DNA from: Hyphomicrobiales bacterium
GTDB taxonomy: Bacteria > Pseudomonadota > Alphaproteobacteria > Rhizobiales > Xanthobacteraceae
Assembly (NCBI GenBank): GCA_027307405.1
Contig: DAHUXA010000015.1
Span: 1 to 38,623, forward strand
Direction of reading: 5' to 3'
DNA length: 38,623 nucleotides
In this document: piece after piece, positions 16,355-25,962 of the stretch
Layout of the letters: each line of letters starts with the position of its first letter
How positions within the stretch are numbered: the first letter of the stretch is position 1
Translations under genes and position numbers: made by a program
Notes under the pieces: model-generated
Seen by the model: only the letters and a program-made list of their open reading frames with translations
Database searches by the model: none
Told to the model about the DNA's origin: nothing

Positions 16355-18076
16355 TTAACGAGTCGCGCCTTGCTGCTGACTCCCGGCATTTGCGTGAAAA
16401 TCGGCGCCGTTGCCTGTAGCCGCCACAAAGCCGGCGCGGACGGTGAAATCGCCGAACCGCTCACCCTTTTGGCGTTCGCTCGCGTAAGCCGCAAACAGGG
16501 GATCGAGAGATGCAATGATCCCGGCGTGATCGAGGTCCTCGGCATATAGCTTGTTCATTCGCGAGCCGTTGAAGGCCGCGCCGAGATAGAGATTGTAACG
16601 TCCCGGTCCTTTACCCACCAAACCGATCTCCGCGAGATAAGGCCGGGCGCAGCCATTCGGACAACCGGTCATGCGAATGACGATGTCGTCCGCGGAAAGC
16701 CCATATGCCGCGAGCCGCTCGTCGAGCGCGGTCAGCAAATCGGGCAAATAACGTTCGCTCTCAGCAAGAGCTAATCCGCAAGTCGGGAGTGCAACACACG
16801 CCACGGAATTGCGGCGCAGGCCGGACCACGGCGCGAGCAACCCCGCGTCGCGTGCGATCCGCTCGATTTCGGCCTGCTGAATCGTCGGCACGTTTGCAAT
16901 GACGAGATTCTGGTTCGGCGTAATGCGGAATTCGCCCTCGTGCACGTGTGCGATCGCACGCAAAGCAGCCTGCTGGGCAGCACCCGCGACGTCATGAACG
17001 CGGCCGTTCTGGACGAATAAAGTCAGATGACCGCGCCCGTCGATTCCTTCACTCCAGCCGTAGCGGTCGCCGGTTGAGGTGAACGCGAACGGTTCAGGCA
17101 TCGCGAATTTGACACCGGCACGCCGCTCCACCTCGGCGCGGAACGTATCGAGGCCGCGGTCCTCGATCGTATATTTGAGACGCGCATGCTTGCGGTTCTT
17201 GCGGTCGCCCCAATCGCGTTGCACGGTGACGACGGCCTCTGCGATCTTCACGGCGTCACTGTTCGTGCAGAAACCCATGATATCGGCAGTGCGCGGATAG
17301 GTGTCCTTCTCACCGTGAGTCATACCCATTCCGCCGCCGACGGTAACATTCCAGCCAACGATATCACCACTTGCATCGGCAATCGCGATGTAGCCGAGAT
17401 CATGCGCGAAGACATCGACGTCGTTCGACGGCGGGACCGCCACCACCACTTTGAATTTCCGGGGAAGGTAGGTTTTGCCGTAGATCGGCTCAACAACCTC
17501 CTCCTCCCCGCCCGCGATACGCTCGCCGTCAAGCCAAATCTCGCGATAAGCCGGTGTGCGCGGTAACAGATGGTCCGAGATAGATCGGGCCAATTCAATC
17601 GCCGCAGTATGCGCGCGCGACTGTTCCGGAAGCACGTTACACATGACATTGCGGTTGATATCGCCACAAGCCGCAATGGAACTGAGCAGAACGGCATCGA
17701 TTGTCTTCAAGGTCGCCTTGAGGTTCGATTTGATGACGCCGTGAAGCTGCACCGTCTGCCGCGTGGTCAACCGCATGGTCCCATTGCCATAGACCCGCGC
17801 AACCCCGTCGAGCGCCAGCCATTGCCGGGGCGTCAACACGCCACCCGGAATGCGTACACGGATCATGAAGGCGAAGGCCTTCTCCATCTTTTTACGCGTA
17901 CGCTCAGGCCGAAGATCGCGGTCGTCCTGTAGATACATGCCATGGAATTTCACCAGTTGCGCGTCATCCTCGATGATCGCGCCGGTGATTTCCTCGCGTA
18001 ACCCGTCCGCCAGCGTACCGCGCAAATAGTCGCTCGCTTCCTTGATGCGCTCGTTGCGCGAGACATCGTCTGTCAT
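16355..18076 (-). CDS. cysI: Assimilatory sulfite reductase hemoprotein (beta) subunit
   Basis: MRLTTRQTVQLHGVIKSNLKATLKTIDAVLLSSIAACGDINRNVMC; siroheme/4Fe-4S ligands CVALPTCGLA and TGCPNGCARPY. Confidence 0.94.
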   Translation of the reverse strand: MTDDVSRNERIKEASDYLRGTLADGLREEITGAIIEDDAQLVKFHGMYLQDDRDLRPERTRKKMEKAFAFMIRVRIPGGVLTPRQWLALDGVARVYGNGTMRLTTRQTVQLHGVIKSNLKATLKTIDAVLLSSIAACGDINRNVMCNVLPEQSRAHTAAIELARSISDHLLPRTPAYREIWLDGERIAGGEEEVVEPIYGKTYLPRKFKVVVAVPPSNDVDVFAHDLGYIAIADASGDIVGWNVTVGGGMGMTHGEKDTYPRTADIMGFCTNSDAVKIAEAVVTVQRDWGDRKNRKHARLKYTIEDRGLDTFRAEVERRAGVKFAMPEPFAFTSTGDRYGWSEGIDGRGHLTLFVQNGRVHDVAGAAQQAALRAIAHVHEGEFRITPNQNLVIANVPTIQQAEIERIARDAGLLAPWSGLRRNSVACVALPTCGLALAESERYLPDLLTALDERLAAYGLSADDIVIRMTGCPNGCARPYLAEIGLVGKGPGRYNLYLGAAFNGSRMNKLYAEDLDHAGIIASLDPLFAAYASERQKGERFGDFTVRAGFVAATGNGADFHANAGSQQQGATR

Positions 18077-18097
18077 GAGCCGTCCAATGGAGCAGGA

Positions 18098-19843
18098 TTA
18101 GTAAGTGTCCTGCAGATAGCGCTTTTCACGCTCCAGAGTCACCACCGCTTGCTCGGCCGCCTCGGCAGATAAGGCTTTCACATCAGCATAGGCGCGCACC
18201 AGTGCGGCACGAACGTCTTTCGCCATGGCTTTAGCGTCACCACAGACATAGAAATGGGCGCCGCCATCGAGCCACTCGATCAGCTCGGAGCGTTGGTCCC
18301 ATAGCTTGTGCTGGACGTAGACTTTATTCGGCGTGTCGCGTGAGAAGGCCACATCCATCCGCGTAAGCGCGCCATCCTTGAGCGCCTCCTGCCAGTCGAG
18401 CTGGTAGAGGAAATCGAGGGTGAAGGTCCGGTCGCCGAAGAACAGCCAGCTGCGGCCCTTTGCCTGCGTCGCTCGTCGCTCCTGCACAAATGCGCGGAAC
18501 GGTGCGACGCCGGTACCCGGGCCAACCATAATGATATCGCGGTCGCTGGACGGCAAAGCAAAGTGCTTATTGGGCTTGAGCTTCACGCGCACGCGGCCGC
18601 CCCGCTTGAGCCCTTCGGCCACATAGTTCGATGCAACGCCCTTGCGCGCGCGACCATGGCTCTCGTAGCGCACGGCTGAAACGAGCAGGTGCGCCTCATC
18701 GCCGACCTCACGACGCGACGAAGCGATGGAATAGGCGCGCGGTGCGAGTGGCCGCGTTAAGGCGCGGAGCTTTTCGGCGTCGAGCGCGATTGGAAACGTA
18801 GCGATCAGGTCAACGAGCTGGCGCCCGGCGATCCACTCCTTTGCGTGTCCGTCGGCGAGCAACGCTTTGACATATTGGTGGCCTGTAGAAGCAGCGTAAC
18901 TCTCGGCCGTTTTGATCGACAGCGTGGTTACATCGCGTGACTTGATGAATTCGGAACGCAGCTTGTCGTCGCCCGCCAGACCAGCCGCCTTAAGCAATTC
19001 ATCTACGTATGCCGGGTCGTTCTCCGGATAAAGTTCAAGTGAATCGCCCGGCTCATAAGCAGGCGCAGCGCCATCAAACGAAAGTGCGAGGTGGATGGTC
19101 TCTTTGTCTGAACGCGAAGAGTTCAGATCCACATGCTCGATGATCTCAGCCTCAAATATGTCTGTACTCGGCGACGCTGCCGGCTTTAGACCAAAATCGA
19201 CTTCGATCACACGGCCACCCGCGTTCGGTGGTGTGAGTGCCTTTACTGCATCGCCAATCCAGTGCGCGGCCGGTCCGGCAAAGTCGAGATCGCAGTCGAC
19301 ACGGTCGACAACGCGTTTGCCGCCGAGTGCGGCAAGCCGCTCGTCGATCTTCCTGCCGATCGCACAGAATTCCGCATAGGCCGTGTCGCCTAGCGCAAGC
19401 ACGCCGAACTCCACGCCATCGAAACGCGGCGCGCCCTCACCCATCAGCTCATTATAGGAGCGGACAGCGCGTGCCGGCGGCTCGCCCTCGCCCCAGGTCG
19501 CGGCGATAACAACGAGGCGTTTGGCAGCGGCGAGTTCGGCAAGATCCAGGTCCGCCATGTCGATGATCGTCGGCTTGAGCCCGTTCTTACGCGCGCTCTT
19601 GGCAATGTCGCCGGCGAGTTTTTCGGAATTGCCCGACTCGCTCGCGTAAACGATGGTCAGGGGCTCCGCTGGACGCGCAGGCGTAGCCGGCTGCGGCGCA
19701 ATCGCCCCTGCCGATGCAACATCGAGGCCTGCCAGGAATCCGGCAAGCCAGGCCCGCTGATTGGCGCTTGCTGGGCCGACCACGCGATTGAGAAGATCGA
19801 TCTCCTCTTCGGCGAAAGGCGCGGTCTTTGGAATAGGCGACAT
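18098..19843 (-). CDS. cysJ: Assimilatory sulfite reductase flavoprotein (alpha) subunit
   Basis: Flavodoxin domain (IVYASESGNSEKLAGDIAKSA), FAD (RAYSIASSRREV), NADPH (VGPGTGVAPFRAFVQERR); C-terminal KRYLQDTY. Confidence 0.94.
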   Translation of the reverse strand: MSPIPKTAPFAEEEIDLLNRVVGPASANQRAWLAGFLAGLDVASAGAIAPQPATPARPAEPLTIVYASESGNSEKLAGDIAKSARKNGLKPTIIDMADLDLAELAAAKRLVVIAATWGEGEPPARAVRSYNELMGEGAPRFDGVEFGVLALGDTAYAEFCAIGRKIDERLAALGGKRVVDRVDCDLDFAGPAAHWIGDAVKALTPPNAGGRVIEVDFGLKPAASPSTDIFEAEIIEHVDLNSSRSDKETIHLALSFDGAAPAYEPGDSLELYPENDPAYVDELLKAAGLAGDDKLRSEFIKSRDVTTLSIKTAESYAASTGHQYVKALLADGHAKEWIAGRQLVDLIATFPIALDAEKLRALTRPLAPRAYSIASSRREVGDEAHLLVSAVRYESHGRARKGVASNYVAEGLKRGGRVRVKLKPNKHFALPSSDRDIIMVGPGTGVAPFRAFVQERRATQAKGRSWLFFGDRTFTLDFLYQLDWQEALKDGALTRMDVAFSRDTPNKVYVQHKLWDQRSELIEWLDGGAHFYVCGDAKAMAKDVRAALVRAYADVKALSAEAAEQAVVTLEREKRYLQDTY

Positions 19844-19893
19844 TACATTCTCACTTCTCGATGGCGCGCCGAGCGCCGCCGTATTGCAGGACG

Positions 19894-20049
19894 TCAGATC
19901 GATGCCGGAAACAGGTGGTTGGCGATGGCGAGAACGGCGAGCAGCACCAGGCCAATGCCGAGACTCCAGCCAATAAGTTTTTTCTCGATTGGCAGTAGCG
20001 GTTCGGCTTGCGCCTTGCGAAATTCTTCGCCGACATTGAGTTGTGACAT
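19894..20049 (-). CDS. Small single-TM protein (51 aa) between cysJ and the yeiH-like gene
   Basis: MSQLNVGEEFRKAQAEPLLPIEKKLIGWSLGIGLVLLAVLAIANHLFPASI; SD-like ggagcaaaacc upstream; tight operonic spacing. Confidence 0.65.
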   Translation of the reverse strand: MSQLNVGEEFRKAQAEPLLPIEKKLIGWSLGIGLVLLAVLAIANHLFPASI

Positions 20050-20065
20050 GGTTTTGCTCCTTACC

Positions 20066-21553
20066 TCAGCTGACCACTGGCGGTTTGACGCCACTGAAAA
20101 AAAGCCAGGAAATCAAAAGCCCGACCCAGATCACGAAGCCGAACAGGCTGACGACATAGACGGCGGCGAGCTTGCCAAAACCGTCCTGCCAGAGCTTTCG
20201 GAAATCCGACAGCACACCGATCGAGAAGAAGGTCAGGATGAAGAACACGACACGCAAGGTATTGGCCTCGCCCATCGCCGCCGGAACTTTCGCCGCTATT
20301 CCCGCCGGCGTGGCCAGCGCGAGATAGAGGCCAACCGCGAATGTCACCAGGAAACCGATAACGAATTTCGGAAAGCGCTCCCAAATTTCGCGCACGCTTG
20401 CCTTGTCTGAAGTCCGATTGATGTGGTTGGTCCAGATATAGCCAAGCACGAAAGCCCAGATGCCGATGAAGATATCGATGAACACCTTGATGGTTGCCGC
20501 TGTTCCGAGAATCCAGCCCGGTTGATACTTGATGCCTTCGGCGGCATTCTGCGCCAGGATCAAGGATTCGGTAATTGCGCCGCCAGCGATCGCTGCACCG
20601 TCGGTTTTGATCGCAAGACCCATCCAGGCGCCTGCCACCAACGGCTCGTGCGCGAGGAAGGTCTGGGCCAGAAATGGCAGTACCAAGACTTCAACCACGG
20701 CAAATACGACAACCAGCGACGACACCAGCACCGGGATCATCGGCCGCGCACGGATGGCGCCACCGGTGGCGATGGCTGCAGACACACCGCAGATCGAAAT
20801 GCCCGACGCAAGCGGGGCCGCCCATTCCCGGTTGAATCCGAACCATTTGCGAGCCACGAAATATACGACGGCCCAATAGATCAGATAGGCTTCGATGATC
20901 GCAGCGACGCCGCGGAGCAGCAGCGCGCTCGCAAGCGACAACTTGCCGGCGGCAGTGACTGCAAAGAAGCCACCGAGGATGACGATCGCAATCTTGATGT
21001 AGAGCTCGGGTCGGACCGCGTCCTTGATCGCTTCCGCAAAACGCGGAAATACATTGGCAATCAGAAGGCCGGCAATCAGCGCGAAGATGTAGGCGCCCTC
21101 ATTGGTCAGCTTGAGCGACCAGCTGATGCCGAATTTCTGCAACTCCGCGGGTGTGACCGCGGCGAAATTTGCGAAATTGCCCGCTACCCAACTCGCATAA
21201 GCAATCCAAAACACTGCCGTGAAAGCGAGCGCGAATTTCTTAATATCGCTCTTGAGCGCAACGGCGGCCGCGCTCAAGACCACAAGCAGCGCCACATAAG
21301 TCGCGAATAGCGCGCCGAGCCCGCCGAGCGACGCGTAGGATTTCGAAACGGTGCCGAGGGCCTTGCCCGCATCATTCCAGACCGAGGTCGTGACCACCCA
21401 GCCGAGAAGATCCACATTGGCAATCCCGGCAAGCGCCAGCAAAAAAATGAAAAGCCCGATGATCAGCGACAGCCAATCCTCGCTGATGCGCGGTGCGAGT
21501 TCGACATTGTCGGCGCGACGGGGCGTTGCGCCGGCCCAGGTTGTAGTGCTCAT
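20066..21553 (-). CDS. YeiH/UPF0324-family putative sulfate/sulfite exporter
   Basis: Multi-TM 495-aa ORF; WAAPLASGISICGVSAAIATGGAIRAR...VVEVLVLPFLAQTF; C-terminal TLRVVFFILTFFSIGVLSDFRKLW. Confidence 0.82.
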   Translation of the reverse strand: MSTTTWAGATPRRADNVELAPRISEDWLSLIIGLFIFLLALAGIANVDLLGWVVTTSVWNDAGKALGTVSKSYASLGGLGALFATYVALLVVLSAAAVALKSDIKKFALAFTAVFWIAYASWVAGNFANFAAVTPAELQKFGISWSLKLTNEGAYIFALIAGLLIANVFPRFAEAIKDAVRPELYIKIAIVILGGFFAVTAAGKLSLASALLLRGVAAIIEAYLIYWAVVYFVARKWFGFNREWAAPLASGISICGVSAAIATGGAIRARPMIPVLVSSLVVVFAVVEVLVLPFLAQTFLAHEPLVAGAWMGLAIKTDGAAIAGGAITESLILAQNAAEGIKYQPGWILGTAATIKVFIDIFIGIWAFVLGYIWTNHINRTSDKASVREIWERFPKFVIGFLVTFAVGLYLALATPAGIAAKVPAAMGEANTLRVVFFILTFFSIGVLSDFRKLWQDGFGKLAAVYVVSLFGFVIWVGLLISWLFFSGVKPPVVS

Positions 21554-21628
21554 GGACCAACAGTCTCCTTGCCAGTGAAGGTTCGGCAGGAGGAGCTGCG
21601 GTGCTCGAAGGGAAAATCGGTCATCAGA

Positions 21629-21657
21629 CAGCTCCCAAATGCCAAGGGCGGGAGCTG
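21629..21657 (-). promoter_or_regulatory. Strong hairpin in the 5' leader of the YeiH-like/cysJI operon
   Basis: CAGCTCCC...GGGAGCTG (8 bp) with internal GCC/GGC pairing; 76-104 nt upstream of ATG 21553. Confidence 0.5.
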
Positions 21658-21804
21658 GTTAAATAGGAGACTATTCTACGGCACCGCAATAAGTGGCAGG
21701 AAATAAGAAGAAATTTGTCTTTTTGGCCAATGGCGCGCGTAACATTTTCCGTCTTCCACCCCGTTGTGGAGAACACCGGTAACGCTCGAATCCCCTACTA
21801 ACGT

Positions 21805-22527
21805 ATGCAAAACACTGAAGATGATGCGCACTCCCAAACTGTTTGCTCTTTGATGACCGCCTATCAACGCAGGCTTCATGCGCTGCTGACCCCAGCCGAG
21901 CATCGGGTGTTCACGCGCCTCGACACGCCGCAAAAGATTCAGGACTTCCTGGACAGGCTGCCAGTCAATTTCAGCCTGCACGGCGACACCGCGATGTCGC
22001 CGCGCAGTGTCCTGAATGTGCGTATGGCGCATTGCGCCGAAGGTGCCGTCTTTGCAGCTGCAGTGCTCGCGTATCACGGAAGACCGCCGTTGCTCATGGA
22101 TATCCGCGCACTGCCAAGCGATCAAGACCACATTATTGCGCTTTTCCGGGAGCAAGGACTATGGGGCGCGATCAGTAAGACCAATCATGCAATCCTGCGC
22201 TGGCGCGATCCAATCTACGCAAGCGCACGCGAACTCGCGATGACATACGCGCACGAGTACTGCCTGCCAGGCGGCAAAAAATCGATGCTTTCGTTCTCGA
22301 AGCCGTTCTCGCTTGCGCGCTATGCGCCGCGCAGCTGGGTCGTGGCCCCGGAAGATCTTGACTGGCTGCTCGTTGAACTCGACACTTCCCCGCATCTACC
22401 AATTGCGCCGCGGCACGCGTTGCGCAAGCGCCGGCGCACCTCGCGAGTCGAATTGCTTTCACAGGACGTGGTAGAATGGCCCGTGCCGCGCAAGCCAAGG
22501 CGCAAAAGTGCAACCGCCCGTCGCTGA
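21805..22527 (+). CDS. Transglutaminase-like cysteine-protease-fold protein with very basic C-terminus
   Basis: MAHCAEGAVFAAAVLAYHGRPPLLMDIRA...DQDHIIALFREQGLWGAISKTNHAILRWRDP looks like a Cys/His/Asp triad; Arg/Lys-rich tail RHALRKRRRTSR...PRKPRRKSATARR. Confidence 0.65.
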   Translation: MQNTEDDAHSQTVCSLMTAYQRRLHALLTPAEHRVFTRLDTPQKIQDFLDRLPVNFSLHGDTAMSPRSVLNVRMAHCAEGAVFAAAVLAYHGRPPLLMDIRALPSDQDHIIALFREQGLWGAISKTNHAILRWRDPIYASARELAMTYAHEYCLPGGKKSMLSFSKPFSLARYAPRSWVVAPEDLDWLLVELDTSPHLPIAPRHALRKRRRTSRVELLSQDVVEWPVPRKPRRKSATARR

Positions 22528-22589
22528 CAATTTACCGCAGATCGTACTCAGATTAATATCAATCGCACGACAAGGTTGAGGGTAATCGC

Positions 22590-23018
22590 GTGACGTCTTT
22601 CACTTTCCGCAGGCAACTAACGATTGAGTGGGGCCAATGCGACCCGGCGGGAATCGTGTTCAATAGCCGTTTCTTCGAAATATTCGATTCCAGCTCCTGG
22701 CAACTGTTCGAGGCGGCGCTCGGTGTAAAGCCGCAAGAGCTCGCAACTGCTTTTGGCATCATAGGCATTCCGCTTGTGGACGTGCGCGCCAATTTTCTCA
22801 AACCGATAAAATTCGGCGATGTTGTAGACGTCACTTCCCGGATCAACGAGTTCCGCCGTTCCAGCTTCGACGTTGAACATCGGCTCTCGGTCGATGGCGA
22901 ATTGGCAGTCGAAGGCGGTGAAACCCGCGTGTGGGCGGCCCGCAGCAAGGATGACCCGGAAAAGATCGGCGCAACCGCAATCCCAAGTGACGTGATCGCC
23001 AAGTTCGGGACGGCGTAA
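22590..23018 (+). CDS. 4-hydroxybenzoyl-CoA-thioesterase-family acyl-CoA thioesterase (GTG start)
   Basis: LTIEWGQCDPAGIVFNSRFFEIFDSSSW matches the hotdog 4HBT (x)DxDPAGIVxxxxYxxxxD active-site signature. Confidence 0.85.
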   Translation: MTSFTFRRQLTIEWGQCDPAGIVFNSRFFEIFDSSSWQLFEAALGVKPQELATAFGIIGIPLVDVRANFLKPIKFGDVVDVTSRINEFRRSSFDVEHRLSVDGELAVEGGETRVWAARSKDDPEKIGATAIPSDVIAKFGTA

Positions 23019-23152
23019 TCGTTCCAGCCATTCCCGGGAATTGGCTTGGAGAAGCCCTTCGGCCCGCTGCGTCGTGGCGCTAGTATCCCCTGTTGTACCG
23101 TCAATAATAATGATGAGACGCGCGTGTACGCGCGTTTGAGGGGACGAAACGC

Positions 23153-23635
23153 TTGGCCCGTCTGCTTGAATGCAGGCTCAATGGGCGTGATCGCGCCGAT
23201 GCGGTCGCGGATAACGTCCTGTTGCTCGATTATCTGCGCGAAAAGGTTGGCCTCACCGGCACAAAGACCGGTTGCGATGGCGGAGAATGCGGTGCTTGCA
23301 CGGTACTGATCAATGACAAGCCGACACTCTCTTGCCTCACTCTGGCAGTGACCGTGCACGGCAAGCGCGTGGACACCATCGAGTCCCTCGGTGTGGATGG
23401 ACAACTGTCCGCCGTGCAACGTGGATTTCACGAGAAACTTGGCTCGCAATGCGGTTATTGCACACCGGGCTTCATCATGGCCTCGGCCGGACTCTTGAGG
23501 AAAAACCCAAACCCAAGCGAAGCAGAGATTCTGGAAGCGCTTGGCAGCAATATTTGCCGCTGCACAGGCTACGTGAAAATCATCGAGGCGGTGAAATTTG
23601 CCGTGGCGCTGAATGCGCAAGGGGTGCCCCCGTGA
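23153..23635 (+). CDS. hcrC: 4-hydroxybenzoyl-CoA reductase gamma subunit, 2x[2Fe-2S] (TTG start)
   Basis: [23 protein letters not shown] and [14 protein letters not shown]...[15 protein letters not shown]; operon context with hcrA/hcrB. Confidence 0.88.
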   Translation: MARLLECRLNGRDRADAVADNVLLLDYLREKVGLTGTKTGCDGGECGACTVLINDKPTLSCLTLAVTVHGKRVDTIESLGVDGQLSAVQRGFHEKLGSQCGYCTPGFIMASAGLLRKNPNPSEAEILEALGSNICRCTGYVKIIEAVKFAVALNAQGVPP

Positions 23636-25962
23636 ACAAGGCTGTCCCGGCGCACAACATCGGTTCCTATGTGCCAATGATTGATGGCCCGGAGAAAGTC
23701 TCCGGCCGCGCCAAATATACTGCCGACATTTTACAGCCCGGCATGCTCGCTGGCCGCATCTATCGCAGCCCATATTCACACGGCGAGATCGTTTCCGTGG
23801 ATGTATCGGAGGCTCTCAAAGTTCCCGGGGTCATGGCGATCGTAACCGGCGCCGACTGCGACAAGACTTTCGGTGTGCTCCCGATTGCTCGCAGCGAGCA
23901 TCCGCTGGCACGCGACAAGGTGCGCTACCGCGGTGAGCCGGTCGCCGCCGTTGCGGCCGTCGATGATGCCGCAGCGCGCGAGGCGATCCGGCGGATCAAG
24001 TTCACCGTGCGTGAATTGCCCGCATATTACACCGCCAAGGATGCGCTCGCGCACGGGGCCGCGCTGTTGCACGAAAAGAAATCCGGGAATGTCGAACGCG
24101 ATGTCCTGTTCGAATTGGGTTCGACCACACAAGGCTTTGCCGAAGCCGATCTCGTGCGCGAGGCTATCTATAACTGCGCCGAGGTTTGCCAGAACCAGAT
24201 GGAAATGCACGCCGCAGTGGCCGAGTATGATGCGGTGCGCGACCGCATGACGGTGCATGCCTCGACTCAAGTGCCCTACTACGTGCACCTGATGTTGTCG
24301 CAAATCCTCGGCATGGACATGTCGCGCATCCGCGTGATCAAGCCGCATGTCGGTGGGGGTTTCGGCTGCCGCACCGAGACACTGAATATCGAACTGATCG
24401 CAGCGCTTCTCGCTCGCAAGGTCACCGGCACGGTGCGTATCGTTACCACTCGCGAGGAGACGTTCATTACCCACCGCGGTCGGCCAGAGACCGACATCAA
24501 GCTCAAGATGGGAATGCGCAAGGACGGCCGAATCACTGCGGTCGAATGCGATTGCGACCAGCGCGGCGGCGCACACAGCGGTTATGGCGTGGTGACGATC
24601 CTCTATGCCGGCTCGATGCTCTACGCCATCTACGACCTGCACAACGTGAAATACCTCGGCAGGCGCGTGCTTACCAATACGCCGCCCTGCGGCGCCTTCC
24701 GCGGCCACGGCACGGTGGACATTCGCTTTGCATTCGAAAGTCTCGTTGATCAGATGGCGGCGGAGCTGAATCTGGACCCCTTCGCTGTCCGGCGCGCCAA
24801 TCTGCTGACAGCACCAACCTTCACCGACAACGACTTGATGGTGAATTCCTACGGCCTGCCGGAATGCCTCGATTGGGTCGAGAAAGAAAGCGGCTGGCGA
24901 AAACGCAAAGGCAAGCTCGCCAAAGGCAAGGGTCTCGGCATGGCGTGCTCGCACTACATCTCGGGTGCCTCCAAACCGGTGAATTGGACGGGCGAACCGC
25001 ATGCAACCGTAAAGATCAAGCTCGATTTCGACGGCTCGATTGTTGTGCTCTCGGGTGCCGCCGATATTGGACAAGGCTCGACCACCATTCTTGCGCAAAC
25101 CGTTGCAGAAATTCTGGGCCTCGACCTAGCGCGGGTGCGCGTTGTGACGGGGGATAGTGAGGTCGTGCCAAAGGACAACGGCTCATACTCCTCGCGCGTC
25201 ACTTTCATGGTGGGCAATGCCGCGCTCGATGCGGCCCGCAATCTGAAGGCAGTGCTTGTCAGTGCGGCGGCCCGCAAACTGGAGGCGCGTCCTGAGGACA
25301 TCGAATGCCTGGGCGAAATCTATCGCGCCGGCGCGCAAGACAAGGGTGCAACGTTCGATGAAGTCGTAACCGAGGCGCTCAAGGACACAGGCACCATCAC
25401 CGTCACCGGCAATTATTCGACCATTCCGGAGTCGCACGGCGGCAAGAAATATCGCGGTGCCGCCATCGGCGGCACCATGGGCTATAGCTATTCGGCGCAG
25501 GTCGTCGAGGTGACCGTTGACGGGGAAACCGGCGTCGTCACCGTCGACAAGGTCTGGGTCGCGCATGACTGCGGCAAGGCGCTGAACCGGCTAACGGTGG
25601 AAGGCCAAGTGCAAGGTTCGGTCTGGATGGGCATGGGCCAGGCCATGAGTGAAGAGGCTGCTTATCACGATGGCCTGATGGTCACAGCGAACATGCTCGA
25701 CTACCGCGTCCCTACCATTCAGGATTCCCCGCCGATCGAAGTCGGCATCGTCGAAAGCAATGATCCGCACGGGCCGTTCGGCGCCAAAGAGGCGGGCGAA
25801 GGCTCGCTCGCCGCCTTCCTGCCCGCATTGACCAACGCCATCGCCGACGCCATCGGCATTCGCTTCAACGATTTGCCGGTGACACCTGATCGCGTGTTCG
25901 AGGCGATCGAGAAGCGCAAGCGCGCTCTTGAAAAATTGCCGAAGAAAAACGGGAGTATGTAG
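23632..25962 (+). CDS. hcrA: 4-hydroxybenzoyl-CoA reductase alpha (molybdopterin) subunit (GTG start, 776 aa)
   Basis: [17 protein letters not shown]...[25 protein letters not shown]...[11 protein letters not shown] (catalytic Glu region); GTGA overlap with hcrC; size near known HcrA. Confidence 0.88.
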   Translation: MNKAVPAHNIGSYVPMIDGPEKVSGRAKYTADILQPGMLAGRIYRSPYSHGEIVSVDVSEALKVPGVMAIVTGADCDKTFGVLPIARSEHPLARDKVRYRGEPVAAVAAVDDAAAREAIRRIKFTVRELPAYYTAKDALAHGAALLHEKKSGNVERDVLFELGSTTQGFAEADLVREAIYNCAEVCQNQMEMHAAVAEYDAVRDRMTVHASTQVPYYVHLMLSQILGMDMSRIRVIKPHVGGGFGCRTETLNIELIAALLARKVTGTVRIVTTREETFITHRGRPETDIKLKMGMRKDGRITAVECDCDQRGGAHSGYGVVTILYAGSMLYAIYDLHNVKYLGRRVLTNTPPCGAFRGHGTVDIRFAFESLVDQMAAELNLDPFAVRRANLLTAPTFTDNDLMVNSYGLPECLDWVEKESGWRKRKGKLAKGKGLGMACSHYISGASKPVNWTGEPHATVKIKLDFDGSIVVLSGAADIGQGSTTILAQTVAEILGLDLARVRVVTGDSEVVPKDNGSYSSRVTFMVGNAALDAARNLKAVLVSAAARKLEARPEDIECLGEIYRAGAQDKGATFDEVVTEALKDTGTITVTGNYSTIPESHGGKKYRGAAIGGTMGYSYSAQVVEVTVDGETGVVTVDKVWVAHDCGKALNRLTVEGQVQGSVWMGMGQAMSEEAAYHDGLMVTANMLDYRVPTIQDSPPIEVGIVESNDPHGPFGAKEAGEGSLAAFLPALTNAIADAIGIRFNDLPVTPDRVFEAIEKRKRALEKLPKKNGSM

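Noticed and set aside
20423-21310. 295-aa plus-strand ORF antisense to the YeiH-like gene
   Set aside because: Arg/Asp/His-rich shadow ORF over a multi-TM gene.
23332-23631. N-terminal extension of the 876-aa hcrA ORF
   Set aside because: It overlaps hcrC in another frame; the GTG at 23632 gives a protein of the expected HcrA size with GTGA coupling.
22559-23779. 406-aa minus-strand ORF over the thioesterase and hcrC
   Set aside because: Covers two well-supported genes on the other strand; no domain recognisable.
23776-25098. 440-aa minus-strand ORF antisense to hcrA
   Set aside because: His/Val-rich translation typical of GC-rich antisense frames; no recognisable domain and opposite a confidently assigned gene.
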